This document shows, piece after piece, positions 51,536 through 60,670 of a stretch of DNA of 64,000 bases. This DNA is from Oleomonas cavernae. GTDB taxonomy: Bacteria > Pseudomonadota > Alphaproteobacteria > Zavarziniales > Zavarziniaceae. Both the position numbers and the translations under genes were made by a program. The notes under the pieces are model-generated. The model saw nothing but the letters and a program-made list of their open reading frames with translations. It searched no databases and was not told the DNA's origin. The stretch spans positions 1,268,001-1,332,000 of the forward strand of contig NZ_QYUK01000011.1 in assembly GCF_003590945.1 (NCBI RefSeq), given 5' to 3'. The number at the start of each line of letters is the position of its first letter. Position 1 is the stretch's first letter.

Positions 51536-52528
51536 TTACGGCAGAACGATCTCGACGCGACGGTTCTGCGGTTCACGAACGCCATCGGGAGTCGGCACCA
51601 ACGGTGCCGTCTCGCCCTTGCCGACGGTGCTGATCGAGTCGGCCGACACGCCGAGCGCCACCAGTTCCGCCTTCACGGCATCGGCGCGCTTCAGCGACAG
51701 GCGCTGATTGTAACGGGCCGAGCCCGACCGGTCGGCATGGCCGGTCAGCTCGATACGGGTCACGCCCAGTTGCTGCGCGGCAGCGGCCGCATCACGGATG
51801 ATCTGCGAGGCTTCGGACGAGATCGCGACCGAGTCCCAATCGAAGAACACCATGTAGGAGCGGGCGAGCACCGGCGCCGGGGCCGGCTCGACCATCGGGG
51901 CGGGTTCGGCCGGCGGCGGGGCGGGCGGGGTGCCGAAGTTGTAGGTCAGGCCCGCGGTGATGATGTGCTGCTCGTATTCGAACTTGACGCCGCCCAGATC
52001 GGTCTCGAGCGTGCGGAAGTAACGATAGTCGACCAGGCCCGAGAGGTTCTCGGTGATCGAGACCTTGGTCCCGACGATGCCCTGGTAGGCCAGGACCGTA
52101 TCGGTGTCATTGTCGTCGTCGAGATAGGCGGCGCCCATGCCGAAGCCGATATAGGGGGTGACGATCGAGGTGTTCTCGAAGTCATAGAGGGCATTGATCA
52201 TGCCGGAGATGGCCGACAGGTCATCCTCGTCGCCGGCCTGGATGGGGGCGAAGCCGTCGAGATCCAGGGAGTCGAGCTTGTTGAAGTGGTAGGCGCCTTC
52301 GAATTCCAGGCGGCCACGGCCCCAGTCATAACCGACCGCGGCGCCGCCGATCCAACCGTCTTCGAAGGACAGATCGCCGTGGAAGGGACCCACATCGACC
52401 CCGACATCCGGGTTGATCGTGTAGCCACCGAAGCCGGTGATATAGGGACCAGACACCATGTCGGCCTGCGCGGCTGCGCCAGCAACGAGAATAGCGGCTG
52501 CGCTAACCAGACCCAGGGCAAGTCTCAT
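51536..52528 (-). CDS. OmpA-family outer-membrane protein, copy 3
   Basis: The 330-residue third paralog is more diverged: signal MRLALGLVSAAAILVAGAAAQA, barrel with YDWGRGRLEFEGAYHFNKLDSLDLDG, and the OmpA domain (YMVFFDWDSVAISSEASQIIRDAAAAAQ, TGHADRSGSARYNQRLSLKRA). It ends QNRRVEIVLP without the stop-codon hairpin of the others. A weaker TTGACGG/CCGTCAA dyad lies after its stop (about 51495-51533). Confidence 0.92.
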   Translation of the reverse strand: MRLALGLVSAAAILVAGAAAQADMVSGPYITGFGGYTINPDVGVDVGPFHGDLSFEDGWIGGAAVGYDWGRGRLEFEGAYHFNKLDSLDLDGFAPIQAGDEDDLSAISGMINALYDFENTSIVTPYIGFGMGAAYLDDDNDTDTVLAYQGIVGTKVSITENLSGLVDYRYFRTLETDLGGVKFEYEQHIITAGLTYNFGTPPAPPPAEPAPMVEPAPAPVLARSYMVFFDWDSVAISSEASQIIRDAAAAAQQLGVTRIELTGHADRSGSARYNQRLSLKRADAVKAELVALGVSADSISTVGKGETAPLVPTPDGVREPQNRRVEIVLP

Positions 52529-52831
52529 GACCGTCTCCGTTCAATTCATTATCGTTCAATGCATCCGTTACGGGTTCCAGCCTGGCCCAACGTAACGAAA
52601 ACTCGACATGGTGCGGTGCGAGGAACCAAGGGCGATCCTGACCGGAAAAACAGACCGCAATTCAGGCGCCAAGTACCTAATGCACCAACCACTTTCGCAG
52701 TGGCAATGTATTCTCGCCCCCTGATAGCGACAACTGCCGATTTGGAGACCCTCCAAGCTTGGGGCAACTCTGGGGCAAGTGTTGCGGTGCAGCCACAGTC
52801 GGGCTGGATCGCACCAAAAATAGGTGACGCC
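52529..52831. other. 303-bp divergent gap between ompA copy 3 and a lipoprotein
   Basis: No gene is supported here. It must carry the promoters of both flanking genes. I see no strong -35/-10 pair or dyad. Confidence 0.4.
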
Positions 52832-53149
52832 ATGGCCATGAATGTAACCGGAATGAAGTGTTGCTTGGGGCGAATAGTCTTGTCGGCCGGCCTGATCGGT
52901 TCGGTTGGTGTATTGACTGGTTGCGAATCTCTTTCGGCCCTCGGCCTGACCGATTCCCGCCTAGCCAACCCCAGTGGCGACACTTGGCCCGGCGCCGATC
53001 GCGCCGCCTACGACAAGATGACGGCGGAAAGCCATTGCCGGGAGACACTGGCCCAACCGGATTGCCGGATCGTGCCCGCCGCCACGGCGCCGGCAGCGCC
53101 GGGCCAGCCGGCGGTTCTGTCACCGGCCGGCGCTCCCGGCGCTAGGTGA
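52832..53149 (+). CDS. Small hypothetical lipoprotein
   Basis: This 105-residue protein has a signal (LGRIVLSAGLIGSVGVLTGC) with lipobox LTGC at Cys31. A short mature part (SRLANPSGDTWPGADRAAYDKMTAESHCRETLAQPDCRIVP) with two more cysteines follows, then a Pro/Ala tail. AGGTGA 5 bases before ATG 52832 supports the start. Function unknown. Confidence 0.72.
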   Translation: MAMNVTGMKCCLGRIVLSAGLIGSVGVLTGCESLSALGLTDSRLANPSGDTWPGADRAAYDKMTAESHCRETLAQPDCRIVPAATAPAAPGQPAVLSPAGAPGAR

Positions 53150-53161
53150 CAGAGAGCGCGT

Positions 53162-53578
53162 TCAGGTGCTCAGACCCAGCCGGCCGGCGAGGGCCACGAT
53201 GTAACGGCGGTCGCCCGGATCCAGGGTGCCGGCCGCCAGGTCACGGGCGAATTCTTCCAGTTCGGTGCGCGTTTCGACCGACACGCCCGCCTGCGCCGTC
53301 AGGCGCTGCAACAAGGCCCCCAGGTTGCCGTCGTCGACCGCGGCGGCGGCAGGCCCCTCGGCGACGTCGTCTTCGGTGTCGAAATCGATCGAGCCGTGAT
53401 CGAAATCGGCTTCCAGGCCGCCACCGCCGCCCAGGCGTGGCAGGGCTTCCGCCCAGTCGAGGCCCAGTTCATCGGCCAGTGTTGCGACACGCCGGGCATT
53501 TTCGACGACGATCGCATCGTCATCGGCGGCGAGCCCTTGCAGTGCCTCGATCAATTGATCGCGTCGATCCCGGTCCAT
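53162..53578 (-). CDS. Hypothetical acidic helical protein
   Basis: This is a 138-residue soluble protein (MDRDRRDQLIEALQGLAADDDAIVVENARRVATLADELGLDWAEALPRL). It has a Gly/Asp-rich centre and a C-terminal GTLDPGDRRYIVALAGRLGL segment. No domain is recognised. It is 15 bp downstream of the GST-like gene on the same strand and probably cotranscribed with it. Confidence 0.65.
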   Translation of the reverse strand: MDRDRRDQLIEALQGLAADDDAIVVENARRVATLADELGLDWAEALPRLGGGGGLEADFDHGSIDFDTEDDVAEGPAAAAVDDGNLGALLQRLTAQAGVSVETRTELEEFARDLAAGTLDPGDRRYIVALAGRLGLST

Positions 53579-53593
53579 GGGCCTCCTCACACA

Positions 53594-54523
53594 TCAGGAA
53601 TTGGGCAACCGGCGTAGCAGATAGCCGGTGCGGGGGAAATGCACGACCACGCTGCCGACCGCGGAATCTTCGCGCAGGAGTGAAATCCGCTCGCCCGTCA
53701 GGCCCGCCAGACGCCCGGCCACCGGGTCGCGGCCATAATCGTCGGCCATGACGGTCACGCCATCGCCCGGCGCCAGGCCGGTGATATCGCCCGGCTCGAA
53801 GGGGAGGTCGGCTTCGGGGGCGGCGGCGCGGGCGATGTCCAGCGCCGCCGCCTCGTCGAGGGGCACCTCGATGCCATGGCCGAAGGCGGCGATGCGGTCC
53901 ATCCAGGCGGCCAGGGCGGGCAGGGGGCCGAACAGTGCCGCCTGGCCCGGATAGGAATTCCGCACGAACCAGACGACATGATATAGGGCGAAATCCGCCT
54001 CGCCGGGGGCCGAGCCGCGCAGATAGGGATTGGCCCCCAGCAGCGCCTGGGCCGCGGCAAGATGGGCTTGCAACTGGCCCAGCATGGCCGGCCCGGCTGC
54101 TTCCATCTGCTCGATGTCGAGGGGGCTGCCGCTGAGCTGGCGGCGATCTTCCAGGAACGGCTCGGGAACGAAGCGGGCGATGGCGCCGAAGACGACCGCC
54201 GCGCCACAGGCAAAGACCGTGTGATCCGCCCACCAGGACAGGATGTGATCGCTGCCGCGCCCGGCCGCGCCGCCGGGATGATAGGTCGGCAAGGGATGGC
54301 GCCGCTCCACCTCGTCGAGGATCAGCTTGGTGTCGCAATAGATGTCGGCGCCGATCTGCAGCACCGGGGTGCGCCGGTAACCACCCGTCAAGGGCAGCAG
54401 GCTAGGCTTGGGCATCATCATCGGGATCGTCACCGACGACCAGGTCAGCCCCTTGTAGCCCAAGGCGACCCGGGTTTTCTCGGAAAACGGCGAGGCCGGA
54501 TAATGATGCAGAATCAGGTCCAT
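53594..54523 (-). CDS. Glutathione S-transferase-like protein with extra C-terminal domain
   Basis: The 309-residue product starts MDLILHHYPASPFSEKTRVALGYKGL, the thioredoxin-fold GST N-domain, with TPVLQIGADIYCDTKLILDEVERRHP. An all-helical GST C-domain (LGANPYLRGSAPGEADFALYHVVWFV) follows. About 90 further residues (FEPGDITGLAPGDGVTVMADDYGRDPVAGRLAGL, VVVHFPRTGYLLRRL) are predicted beta-rich and not part of a standard GST. ATG 54523 fits the family start. The substrate is unknown. Confidence 0.8.
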   Translation of the reverse strand: MDLILHHYPASPFSEKTRVALGYKGLTWSSVTIPMMMPKPSLLPLTGGYRRTPVLQIGADIYCDTKLILDEVERRHPLPTYHPGGAAGRGSDHILSWWADHTVFACGAAVVFGAIARFVPEPFLEDRRQLSGSPLDIEQMEAAGPAMLGQLQAHLAAAQALLGANPYLRGSAPGEADFALYHVVWFVRNSYPGQAALFGPLPALAAWMDRIAAFGHGIEVPLDEAAALDIARAAAPEADLPFEPGDITGLAPGDGVTVMADDYGRDPVAGRLAGLTGERISLLREDSAVGSVVVHFPRTGYLLRRLPNS

Positions 54524-54666
54524 CAGCGCGTTTCCTCGGGTCTTTTCTGGCTGGATACAGTAGAGCATGGGGCGATTGATTGCCGAAGCGAAAGGCAGCC
54601 CTGCGCCGGCTTGGGCTTGCCAAGGGCGGCGAAGGCCGAGATGTTGGGCCCGTCATGGAGAAGAGA

Positions 54667-55161
54667 ATGCGTGCGAGTGCAAGATTGGCGGCCGCCTTTT
54701 TCGGCCTGGGGCTGATGATGGCGACGGCGCCGGGCGCCCTGGCCGATCGCGCCGCCGGGGTGACGGCGCTGCACAACGGCGACTTCGCGACCGCGCTGAC
54801 CGAGCTCAAACCCCTGGCGGAAGCCGGCGACGCCGCGTCCCAGTTCGATATCGGGGCGATGTACGACAATGGCCTGGGGGTGCCGCAGGACCGGGCCGAA
54901 GCGGCACGCTGGTATCTGCGCGCCGCGCGCCAGGGCGACCAGACGGCCATGTTCAACCTGGGCGTGATGTACGAAGACGGCGAAGGCGTCGGCAAGGATC
55001 CGGTCCAGGCCTATGTCTACTATGCCCTGGCGGTCGAGCAGGGCCCGCCCTATGCCGCGCGCAATCGCGACAAGGTGAAGTCCGGCCTGACGGCGGATCA
55101 ACTCGCCCGGGCCGACGAACTGGTGCGGGCGTTCGCGCCGGTGCCCGAGAAGCAGCCGTGA
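54667..55161 (+). CDS. Exported SEL1-repeat protein
   Basis: The 164-residue product has a signal peptide (MRASARLAAAFFGLGLMMATAPGALA) and three SEL1/TPR-like repeats: GDFATALTELKPLAEAGDAASQFDIGAMYDNGLGVPQD, then AARWYLRAARQGDQTAMFNLGVMYEDGEGVGKD, then AYVYYALA. Such repeats mediate protein contacts in the periplasm. GGAGAAG lies before ATG 54667; ATG 54655 is an alternative. A short gene overlaps its end. Confidence 0.82.
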   Translation: MRASARLAAAFFGLGLMMATAPGALADRAAGVTALHNGDFATALTELKPLAEAGDAASQFDIGAMYDNGLGVPQDRAEAARWYLRAARQGDQTAMFNLGVMYEDGEGVGKDPVQAYVYYALAVEQGPPYAARNRDKVKSGLTADQLARADELVRAFAPVPEKQP

Positions 55162-55250
55162 GACGCCCCTTCAATCCCTCGCGCCCGCGCCGCGCCGGCC
55201 GCCGGCCGCCGCACCTGACGCCGCCGCTGCGCGGGCGTGACGGCGAGTCC

Positions 55251-55463
55251 ATGGCCTGGTCGCAGACCGAGCGGGAGGTGCTCTCCACCGCCCGCCAGCT
55301 CGTCGATCAGTACGGCCCCGAGGCGACCAACATGGCCCAGATGCGCGCGGCCGAATTCGCCGCCATGGGCGATCCCGACGGCCTCGCCGCCTGGGAGGCG
55401 ATCGTGGTCGCCGTCGAATTTCTGCTGGCGGCACGCGCCGGGGTTGGCCGGGGCCTGCATTGA
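55251..55463 (+). CDS. Small hypothetical protein
   Basis: This 70-residue protein reads MAWSQTEREVLSTARQLVDQYGPEATNMAQMRAAEFAAMGDPDGLAAWEAIVVAVEFLLA. It resembles the short DUF6961-type pattern, weakly. A longer form from GTG 55158, overlapping the SEL1 stop (GTGA), is possible, but its extra part is Arg/Pro-rich and looks non-coding. rarD follows after 22 bp. Confidence 0.55.
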   Translation: MAWSQTEREVLSTARQLVDQYGPEATNMAQMRAAEFAAMGDPDGLAAWEAIVVAVEFLLAARAGVGRGLH

Positions 55464-55485
55464 GCGTCCGACAGTCATCAAGTAA

Positions 55486-56400
55486 ATGAGCGACAGCCAG
55501 GTTACAGCCGACGCCCGGCAGCGCAGCCTGACCGGCGGCATCTATGCCGTCGTCGCCTTCACGGCCTGGGCCACCCTGGTGCATTACTGGAAGATGCTGG
55601 GCCAGGTTCCGGCGTTGGAGGTGATGCTCAACCGCGCGGTCTGGTCGGTCGTGTTCATCTTAGGCCTGCTGGCGCTGACCGGTCGCCTGGATGGCCTGGC
55701 GCGTGAGTTGCGCGAGCCGCGGCGCCTGGCTGTCTTCGCGGTCACGGCGGCCCTGCTGGCCGGCAACTGGTATCTCTTCATCTGGTCTGTGCAGGCCGGA
55801 CGCGCGCTCGAGGCCAGCCTGGGCTACTACATCAATCCCCTGGTGAACGTCCTGCTGGGGGTCATCGTCCTCAACGAGAAGCTGTCGCGACCCCGGCAGG
55901 CCGCGGTGGCCCTGGCTGCCCTCGGGGTCACGATCCTGACCGTCCACCTGGGTGTGCCGCCCTGGATCGCCTTGTTGCTGGCGGGCTCCTTCGGGCTTTA
56001 CGGCCTGTTGCGGAAAATGGCGCCGGCCGATCCCCTGGTCGGCTTTGCCATCGAAAGCCTGGCGATGGCGGTTGTCGCCTTGCCCTGGTTGGCAGCGCTG
56101 GAGCTGCAAGGCCAGGGGAGCCTGTTCCGCCTGGGCTGGCAGACCGATGCATTGCTGCTGCTGGCCGGGGTAGTCACCGCCTTGCCCCTGATCTGGTTCA
56201 ACGCCGCTGCCAAGCGCCTGACCCTGTCCAGCCTCGGGCTGTTTCAGTATATCGCGCCGACCGGCATGTTCGTGATCGCGGTCTTCGCCTATGGCGAGAC
56301 CTTCACCACCTATCACCTCGTCACCTTTGGCCTGATCTGGGCCGCGCTGGTGCTGGTGGCAATCGAATCAATCAGGACGATGCGCAGGCAAAATCAATAG
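55486..56400 (+). CDS. rarD: EamA-family transporter RarD
   Basis: This 304-residue, ten-helix DMT/EamA exporter has the RarD pattern GIYAVVAFTAWATLVHYWKML, NWYLFIWSVQAGRALEASLGYYINPLVNVLLGVIVLNEKLS and LGLFQYIAPTGMFVIAVFAYGE. The substrate is unknown; RarD was linked to chloramphenicol sensitivity. It is convergent with an enoyl-CoA hydratase gene. Confidence 0.88.
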   Translation: MSDSQVTADARQRSLTGGIYAVVAFTAWATLVHYWKMLGQVPALEVMLNRAVWSVVFILGLLALTGRLDGLARELREPRRLAVFAVTAALLAGNWYLFIWSVQAGRALEASLGYYINPLVNVLLGVIVLNEKLSRPRQAAVALAALGVTILTVHLGVPPWIALLLAGSFGLYGLLRKMAPADPLVGFAIESLAMAVVALPWLAALELQGQGSLFRLGWQTDALLLLAGVVTALPLIWFNAAAKRLTLSSLGLFQYIAPTGMFVIAVFAYGETFTTYHLVTFGLIWAALVLVAIESIRTMRRQNQ

Positions 56401-56414
56401 CTTGAAGGCTATTG

Positions 56415-57212
56415 TTAATCCGTGATGTCGCGATAGCCGTGGTTGAGGTCGGACAGGAGTTCGGCAACCTCGCGCTGGCCCAGCAGTTCGATCAGGCGCT
56501 CGCGCTCGAGCGACGCGCCCACCTCGATCGGCGTGGCACGCGCACCGCGCACCAGGTGCTTGATGCGGGCGATGGCCGGGGGATGCTGGTCGGCCAGGCG
56601 CCGGGCCATGATCATGGCCGCATCGATCGCCAGGTCCGGGGCCAGTTCCTGGGCCAGGCCCAATTGCACCGCCTGGATGGGCGACACCGTCCGGCCCATC
56701 AAGATCAGCTCGAGCGCGCGCGCCTCGCCGATCAGGCGCGGCAGGCGCTGGGTGCCGCCGCCGCCCGGCAAAAGCCCCACATTGATTTCCGGCAGGCCGA
56801 TCGCATGGTCGCCGTCCTCGACGATGCGGATGTCGCAGGCCAGGGCCAGTTCGAAACCCGTCCCCAGGCAGGTGCCGTTGATGGCCGCGATCCAGGGCTT
56901 GGGGCTTGCCTCGATCCGGCCGAGCACCTGTTCGAAGGCGACCAGCAGGGCGATGGCCGTGGCGGGCGCGCCGGTGTCGCCATCGCGCAGGCGGCGGCTG
57001 AGGTCTTCCAGCTCCTGGACCGAATAATGCGAAGCGAAGATGTCCTCCAGCCCGCCGGTGATGACAACCGCGCGGACCGTCGCATCCGCCTCAATCGAGG
57101 CGACGGTCGCGGCGAGTTCGGCGACGGTGTCGCTGCCGATCTGGCCCTCGGGCGGGCTGGCCAGGGTGACGAGGGCGATGCCGCTGTCGAGACGGACGGC
57201 GATCTGGGCCAT
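56415..57212 (-). CDS. Enoyl-CoA hydratase/isomerase family protein
   Basis: The 265-residue crotonase-fold protein keeps both catalytic-type Glu ([15 protein letters not shown] and [21 protein letters not shown]). The first oxyanion segment is [13 protein letters not shown] instead of the common FAAGADIKEM. It probably acts on an acyl-CoA, but the substrate is not known. It begins 38 bp from the end of recG, on the same strand. Confidence 0.83.
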   Translation of the reverse strand: MAQIAVRLDSGIALVTLASPPEGQIGSDTVAELAATVASIEADATVRAVVITGGLEDIFASHYSVQELEDLSRRLRDGDTGAPATAIALLVAFEQVLGRIEASPKPWIAAINGTCLGTGFELALACDIRIVEDGDHAIGLPEINVGLLPGGGGTQRLPRLIGEARALELILMGRTVSPIQAVQLGLAQELAPDLAIDAAMIMARRLADQHPPAIARIKHLVRGARATPIEVGASLERERLIELLGQREVAELLSDLNHGYRDITD

Positions 57213-57250
57213 GATGCGGGGTTCCTAGGGTCTTGAGTGGTGGCGTTCCG

Positions 57251-59344
57251 CTAGCCCGAACCGAGATAGCGAACCGCGGAATCACGTTCGAACAGGTACA
57301 GCAGGGTACGCAAGGCTTCGCCCCGCGCCGTGCGAAGCTGTGGGTCGCGCTCGAGGATCATGCGTGCATCATCATGCGCGATCTCCATCAAAGCACCATG
57401 ACGGTCGAGATCCACCAGGCGAAATTCAGGCACGCCCGACTGTCTGGTGCCCAGAATTTCGCCGGCGCCGCGGATCTTCAGGTCGGCTTCGGCGATGACG
57501 AAGCCGTCGTCGGTATCGCGCAGGACCTCCAGGCGCTTGCGGGCGGTCTCCCCGGTATTGGCGGCATAGAGCAGGATGCAGAACGAGGCCTGGGCCCCGC
57601 GCCCGACCCGGCCGCGCAACTGGTGCAACTGGGCGAGGCCGAAACGCTCCGCCTGCTCGATCACCATGACCGTCGCCTGGGGCACGTCGACGCCGACCTC
57701 GATCACCGTGGTGGCGACCAGGAGCTTCAGGTGGCCCTGGGCGAATTCCTGCATCACCCGGTCCTTTTCGGCGGGCTTCAGGCGGCCGTGGACCAGACCG
57801 ACGAGTTCCCCGAAACGCGCCTGCAAATGGCCGAAGCGCTCTTCGGCCGCGGCGGCGTCGCTGGTTTCGGATTCGGCCACCAGCGGGCAGACCCAATAGA
57901 CCTGGGCCCCGCGGTCGAGGGCGCGGGCGACCGCCTCGACCATTTCGCCCAGGCGGGCCAGGGAGACCACCCGGGTATCGATCTTCTGGCGCCCCGGCGG
58001 CTTGTCCAGCAGGCGCGAGACATCCATGTCGCCGAAAGCCGTCAGGGTCAGGGTGCGGGGGATCGGCGTGGCGCTCATCACCAGGACGTCGAGGCCGTCC
58101 TCCTTGCCCTTGGCGGCCATGGTCAGGCGCTGGTCGACGCCAAAGCGATGCTGCTCGTCGATCACCGCCAGGCCTAAGTTCCGGTAGGCCACCCCGTCCT
58201 CGAGCAGGGCATGGGTGCCGACCACGATATCGATTTCGCCCCGGGCGAGCTGTTCCAGGATGCGCCGCCGGGCGGTGCCGGTATCGCGGCCGGTCAGGAT
58301 GCCCAGGCGGATGCCGGCGACCTCGCACAGGGGGCCTAAGCTGGCGGCATGCTGGCGCGCCAGCAACTCGGTCGGTGCCATCAGGCAGGCCTGGGCGCCG
58401 GCTTCGATGGCGATCGCCATGGCGATCAGCGCGACCACGGTCTTGCCCGAGCCGACATCGCCCTGCAGCAGACGCAACATGCGGGTGGGGGCCGCCAGGT
58501 CCCCGGCGATTTCGGCGATCGCCAGTTCCTGGGCCTGGGTCAGCCGGTAGGGCAGGGCCGCGCGCAGCTTGTCCTGCAAGGTGCCGGTGCCGACGATCGG
58601 GCGCCCCCGCACCCGCCGCAACTGCCGGCGTACCAGGGCCAGGGCAAGCTGGTTGGCCAGCAATTCGTCATAGGCCAGGCGCTGCCGGGCGGCGCCGTCG
58701 ACCGCGACATCGTCGGCGGATTGGGGCCGGTGAATGCTGGTCCAGGCGCCATGCCATTCGGGCCAGCCCTCGCGGGCCTTCAGCGGGCCGTCCAGCCAGT
58801 CAGGCAGATCGGTGGGGGCCTTGGCCAGGGCAGCCTGTACCGCCTTGGCCATCGGGCGGGTGGTGATGCCGGCCGACAGCGGGTAGATCGGCTCGACCGC
58901 CGGAATGCGCTCTTCCTCGTTCAGGGCCACGACATAGTCGGGATGCGGCATCTGGGCCTGGCCGTCATAGCTTTCGACCCGGCCGCTGATCAGGCGCGTG
59001 CTGCCCAGCGGCAGAAGTTTCTGCAGCCAGTCGCCCTCGGCCTTGAAGTAGATCAGGTGCATCTCGCCGGTTTCATCGCTGACCACGACCCTGTAGGGCT
59101 GCTTGGGCGAGCGCCCGGGCCGGTGGGCGTCGACGGTTACAGCGATGGTCGCGACCTGGTTGACCGGTGCCGCCGCGATGGTCGGCCGGGCACGGCGATC
59201 GACCAGGGCGAAGGGCAGGTGGAACAGGACATCGACCACCCGGTCGCCGCCCACCGCCTTGGCGATCGGCTTGGCCAGCTTGGGGCCTACCCCGGCCAGC
59301 GAGGTCAGGGGGGCGAAGAGGGGAAAGAGTCGGTCCGGGCGCAT
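57251..59344 (-). CDS. recG: ATP-dependent DNA helicase RecG
   Basis: RecG remodels stalled forks and branched DNA. The 697-residue product has the wedge/OB domain (LTSLAGVGPKLAKPIAKAVGGD), Walker A LLQGDVGSGKTVVALIA, DEQH as VIDEQHRFGVDQR and SATPIPRTLTLTAFGDMDVSRLLDKPPGR. The C-terminal helicase lobe (QLHQLRGRVGRGAQASFCILL) and TRQSGVPEFRLVDLDRHGALMEIA follow. Length is normal. Confidence 0.97.
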   Translation of the reverse strand: MRPDRLFPLFAPLTSLAGVGPKLAKPIAKAVGGDRVVDVLFHLPFALVDRRARPTIAAAPVNQVATIAVTVDAHRPGRSPKQPYRVVVSDETGEMHLIYFKAEGDWLQKLLPLGSTRLISGRVESYDGQAQMPHPDYVVALNEEERIPAVEPIYPLSAGITTRPMAKAVQAALAKAPTDLPDWLDGPLKAREGWPEWHGAWTSIHRPQSADDVAVDGAARQRLAYDELLANQLALALVRRQLRRVRGRPIVGTGTLQDKLRAALPYRLTQAQELAIAEIAGDLAAPTRMLRLLQGDVGSGKTVVALIAMAIAIEAGAQACLMAPTELLARQHAASLGPLCEVAGIRLGILTGRDTGTARRRILEQLARGEIDIVVGTHALLEDGVAYRNLGLAVIDEQHRFGVDQRLTMAAKGKEDGLDVLVMSATPIPRTLTLTAFGDMDVSRLLDKPPGRQKIDTRVVSLARLGEMVEAVARALDRGAQVYWVCPLVAESETSDAAAAEERFGHLQARFGELVGLVHGRLKPAEKDRVMQEFAQGHLKLLVATTVIEVGVDVPQATVMVIEQAERFGLAQLHQLRGRVGRGAQASFCILLYAANTGETARKRLEVLRDTDDGFVIAEADLKIRGAGEILGTRQSGVPEFRLVDLDRHGALMEIAHDDARMILERDPQLRTARGEALRTLLYLFERDSAVRYLGSG

Positions 59345-59532
59345 CGCCCGCGCAAGCTAACCGCCGCCCGCCAGGAACGCCACAGCGCCGTGGTCGTCGG
59401 CCGGACCAAGGCCTCCGGCAAATCCTTTTCTTCTCACGAAACAATTTTCATTGACGGTCTCGTCGCACCGCGCAACAGTTTTGTGCCTTGCACAATCATC
59501 GAGGCAGTGACCGGCTGTAAGGGGGATCGGGG

Positions 59533-60480
59533 ATGATCAGAGGCCTGCGTACTGGTGCGCTGCTCGCCGCAGCGACCTTGGCGACATTTTCCATGGGGCC
59601 GGCCCGGGCCGAGTCCGCCGATCCGATCAAGATCGGCCTGCACGACTGGACGGGCGAGCACCTGACCGCGCGCATCGCCGGCACGATCCTGGAGAAGAAG
59701 GGCTTCAAGGTCGAATATGTGACGATCGACTATCTGAGCGGCCTGGTCGCCATGGAGAGCGGCGATATCAGCTTCATGCCCGAGCTGTGGGATACCACGG
59801 CCGGCGAGGCGATGGCCAAGGCCGATGCCTCCGGCAAGACCGAGCGGTTGGGCGCCCTGGGCCCCGACGCCCGCGAGGACTGGTGGTACCCGCTCTACAT
59901 GAAGGAGAAGTGTCCGGGCCTGCCCGACTGGCAGGCCTTGCTGAAATGCGGCGAAGCTTTCTCCACGCCCGAGACCGCGCCCAAGGGCCGCTACATGGGC
60001 ATGACTGGTACCTGGGGCGGCTATGACGAGGAGCGGGCCGAGGCCCTGAAGCTGCCCTTCGTCGTGGTCGACTCCGGGACCGAGGCGGCGATGTATGCCG
60101 AGTTGCAATCGGCCTATGAGCGCAAGGCGCCGATCATGCTGTGGGTCTACTCGCCGCACTGGGTGAGTTCCAAGTTCGAAGGCGAGTGGGTCCAATTCCC
60201 CCCCTACGCCGAGGGCTGCTACACGGACCCCAAATGGGGCGTCAATCCCGACAAGCCCTACGATTGCGGCAAGCCGACCGGCAAGATCTGGAAATACGGC
60301 GTCGGCGACATGAAAACCAAGTGGCCCACCGCCTATGCGGTGTTGAAGGCCTATACGATCGACGGGGCCGAACTCAACCTGATGGTCGGTGCCGTCGACC
60401 TCGAGCAGAAGCCCATCGAGGAGGTGGTTGCCGCCTGGATGACCAAGCATGAAGCCGAGTGGCAGGCCTGGGGCAAGTAG
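59533..60480 (+). CDS. Glycine betaine/choline-type ABC substrate-binding protein
   Basis: The 315-residue product has a signal peptide (LLAAATLATFSMGPARAE) and an OpuAC/ProX-type domain (IKIGLHDWTGEHLTARIAGTILEKKGFKVEYVTIDYLSGLVAMESGDISFMPELWDTTAGE, then MLWVYSPHWVSSKFEGEWVQFPP). Several Trp/Tyr residues could form the aromatic cage for a quaternary ammonium. It is first in a three-gene importer operon that lies between recG and sdhE. Confidence 0.87.
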   Translation: MIRGLRTGALLAAATLATFSMGPARAESADPIKIGLHDWTGEHLTARIAGTILEKKGFKVEYVTIDYLSGLVAMESGDISFMPELWDTTAGEAMAKADASGKTERLGALGPDAREDWWYPLYMKEKCPGLPDWQALLKCGEAFSTPETAPKGRYMGMTGTWGGYDEERAEALKLPFVVVDSGTEAAMYAELQSAYERKAPIMLWVYSPHWVSSKFEGEWVQFPPYAEGCYTDPKWGVNPDKPYDCGKPTGKIWKYGVGDMKTKWPTAYAVLKAYTIDGAELNLMVGAVDLEQKPIEEVVAAWMTKHEAEWQAWGK

Positions 60481-60510
60481 CACGCCTTCCCCTGTGCCCT
60501 TGGGTTAACC

Positions 60511-60590
60511 CGTCATTCCGGCGCAGGCCGGACTCCATTGCGACGTCGCGCGTTGCCCCAGAATGGATCCCGGCCTTCGCCGGGATGACG
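60511..60590. repeat. 80-bp palindromic element between binding protein and ATPase genes
   Basis: Arms 60511-60539 and 60562-60590 are near-perfect inverted repeats. The centre GCGACGTCGCGCGTTGCCCCA is almost the same as in the element at 24.5 kb. It lies inside the operon and may lower expression of the downstream genes relative to the receptor. Confidence 0.9.
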
Positions 60591-60670
60591 GCGGGGGTGA
60601 AATCGGTACCTCTAACGGCTCGCAAATCAGGTGCTGAAGCTCAGATTCTATCCGCCAGGTCCAAGGAAGA

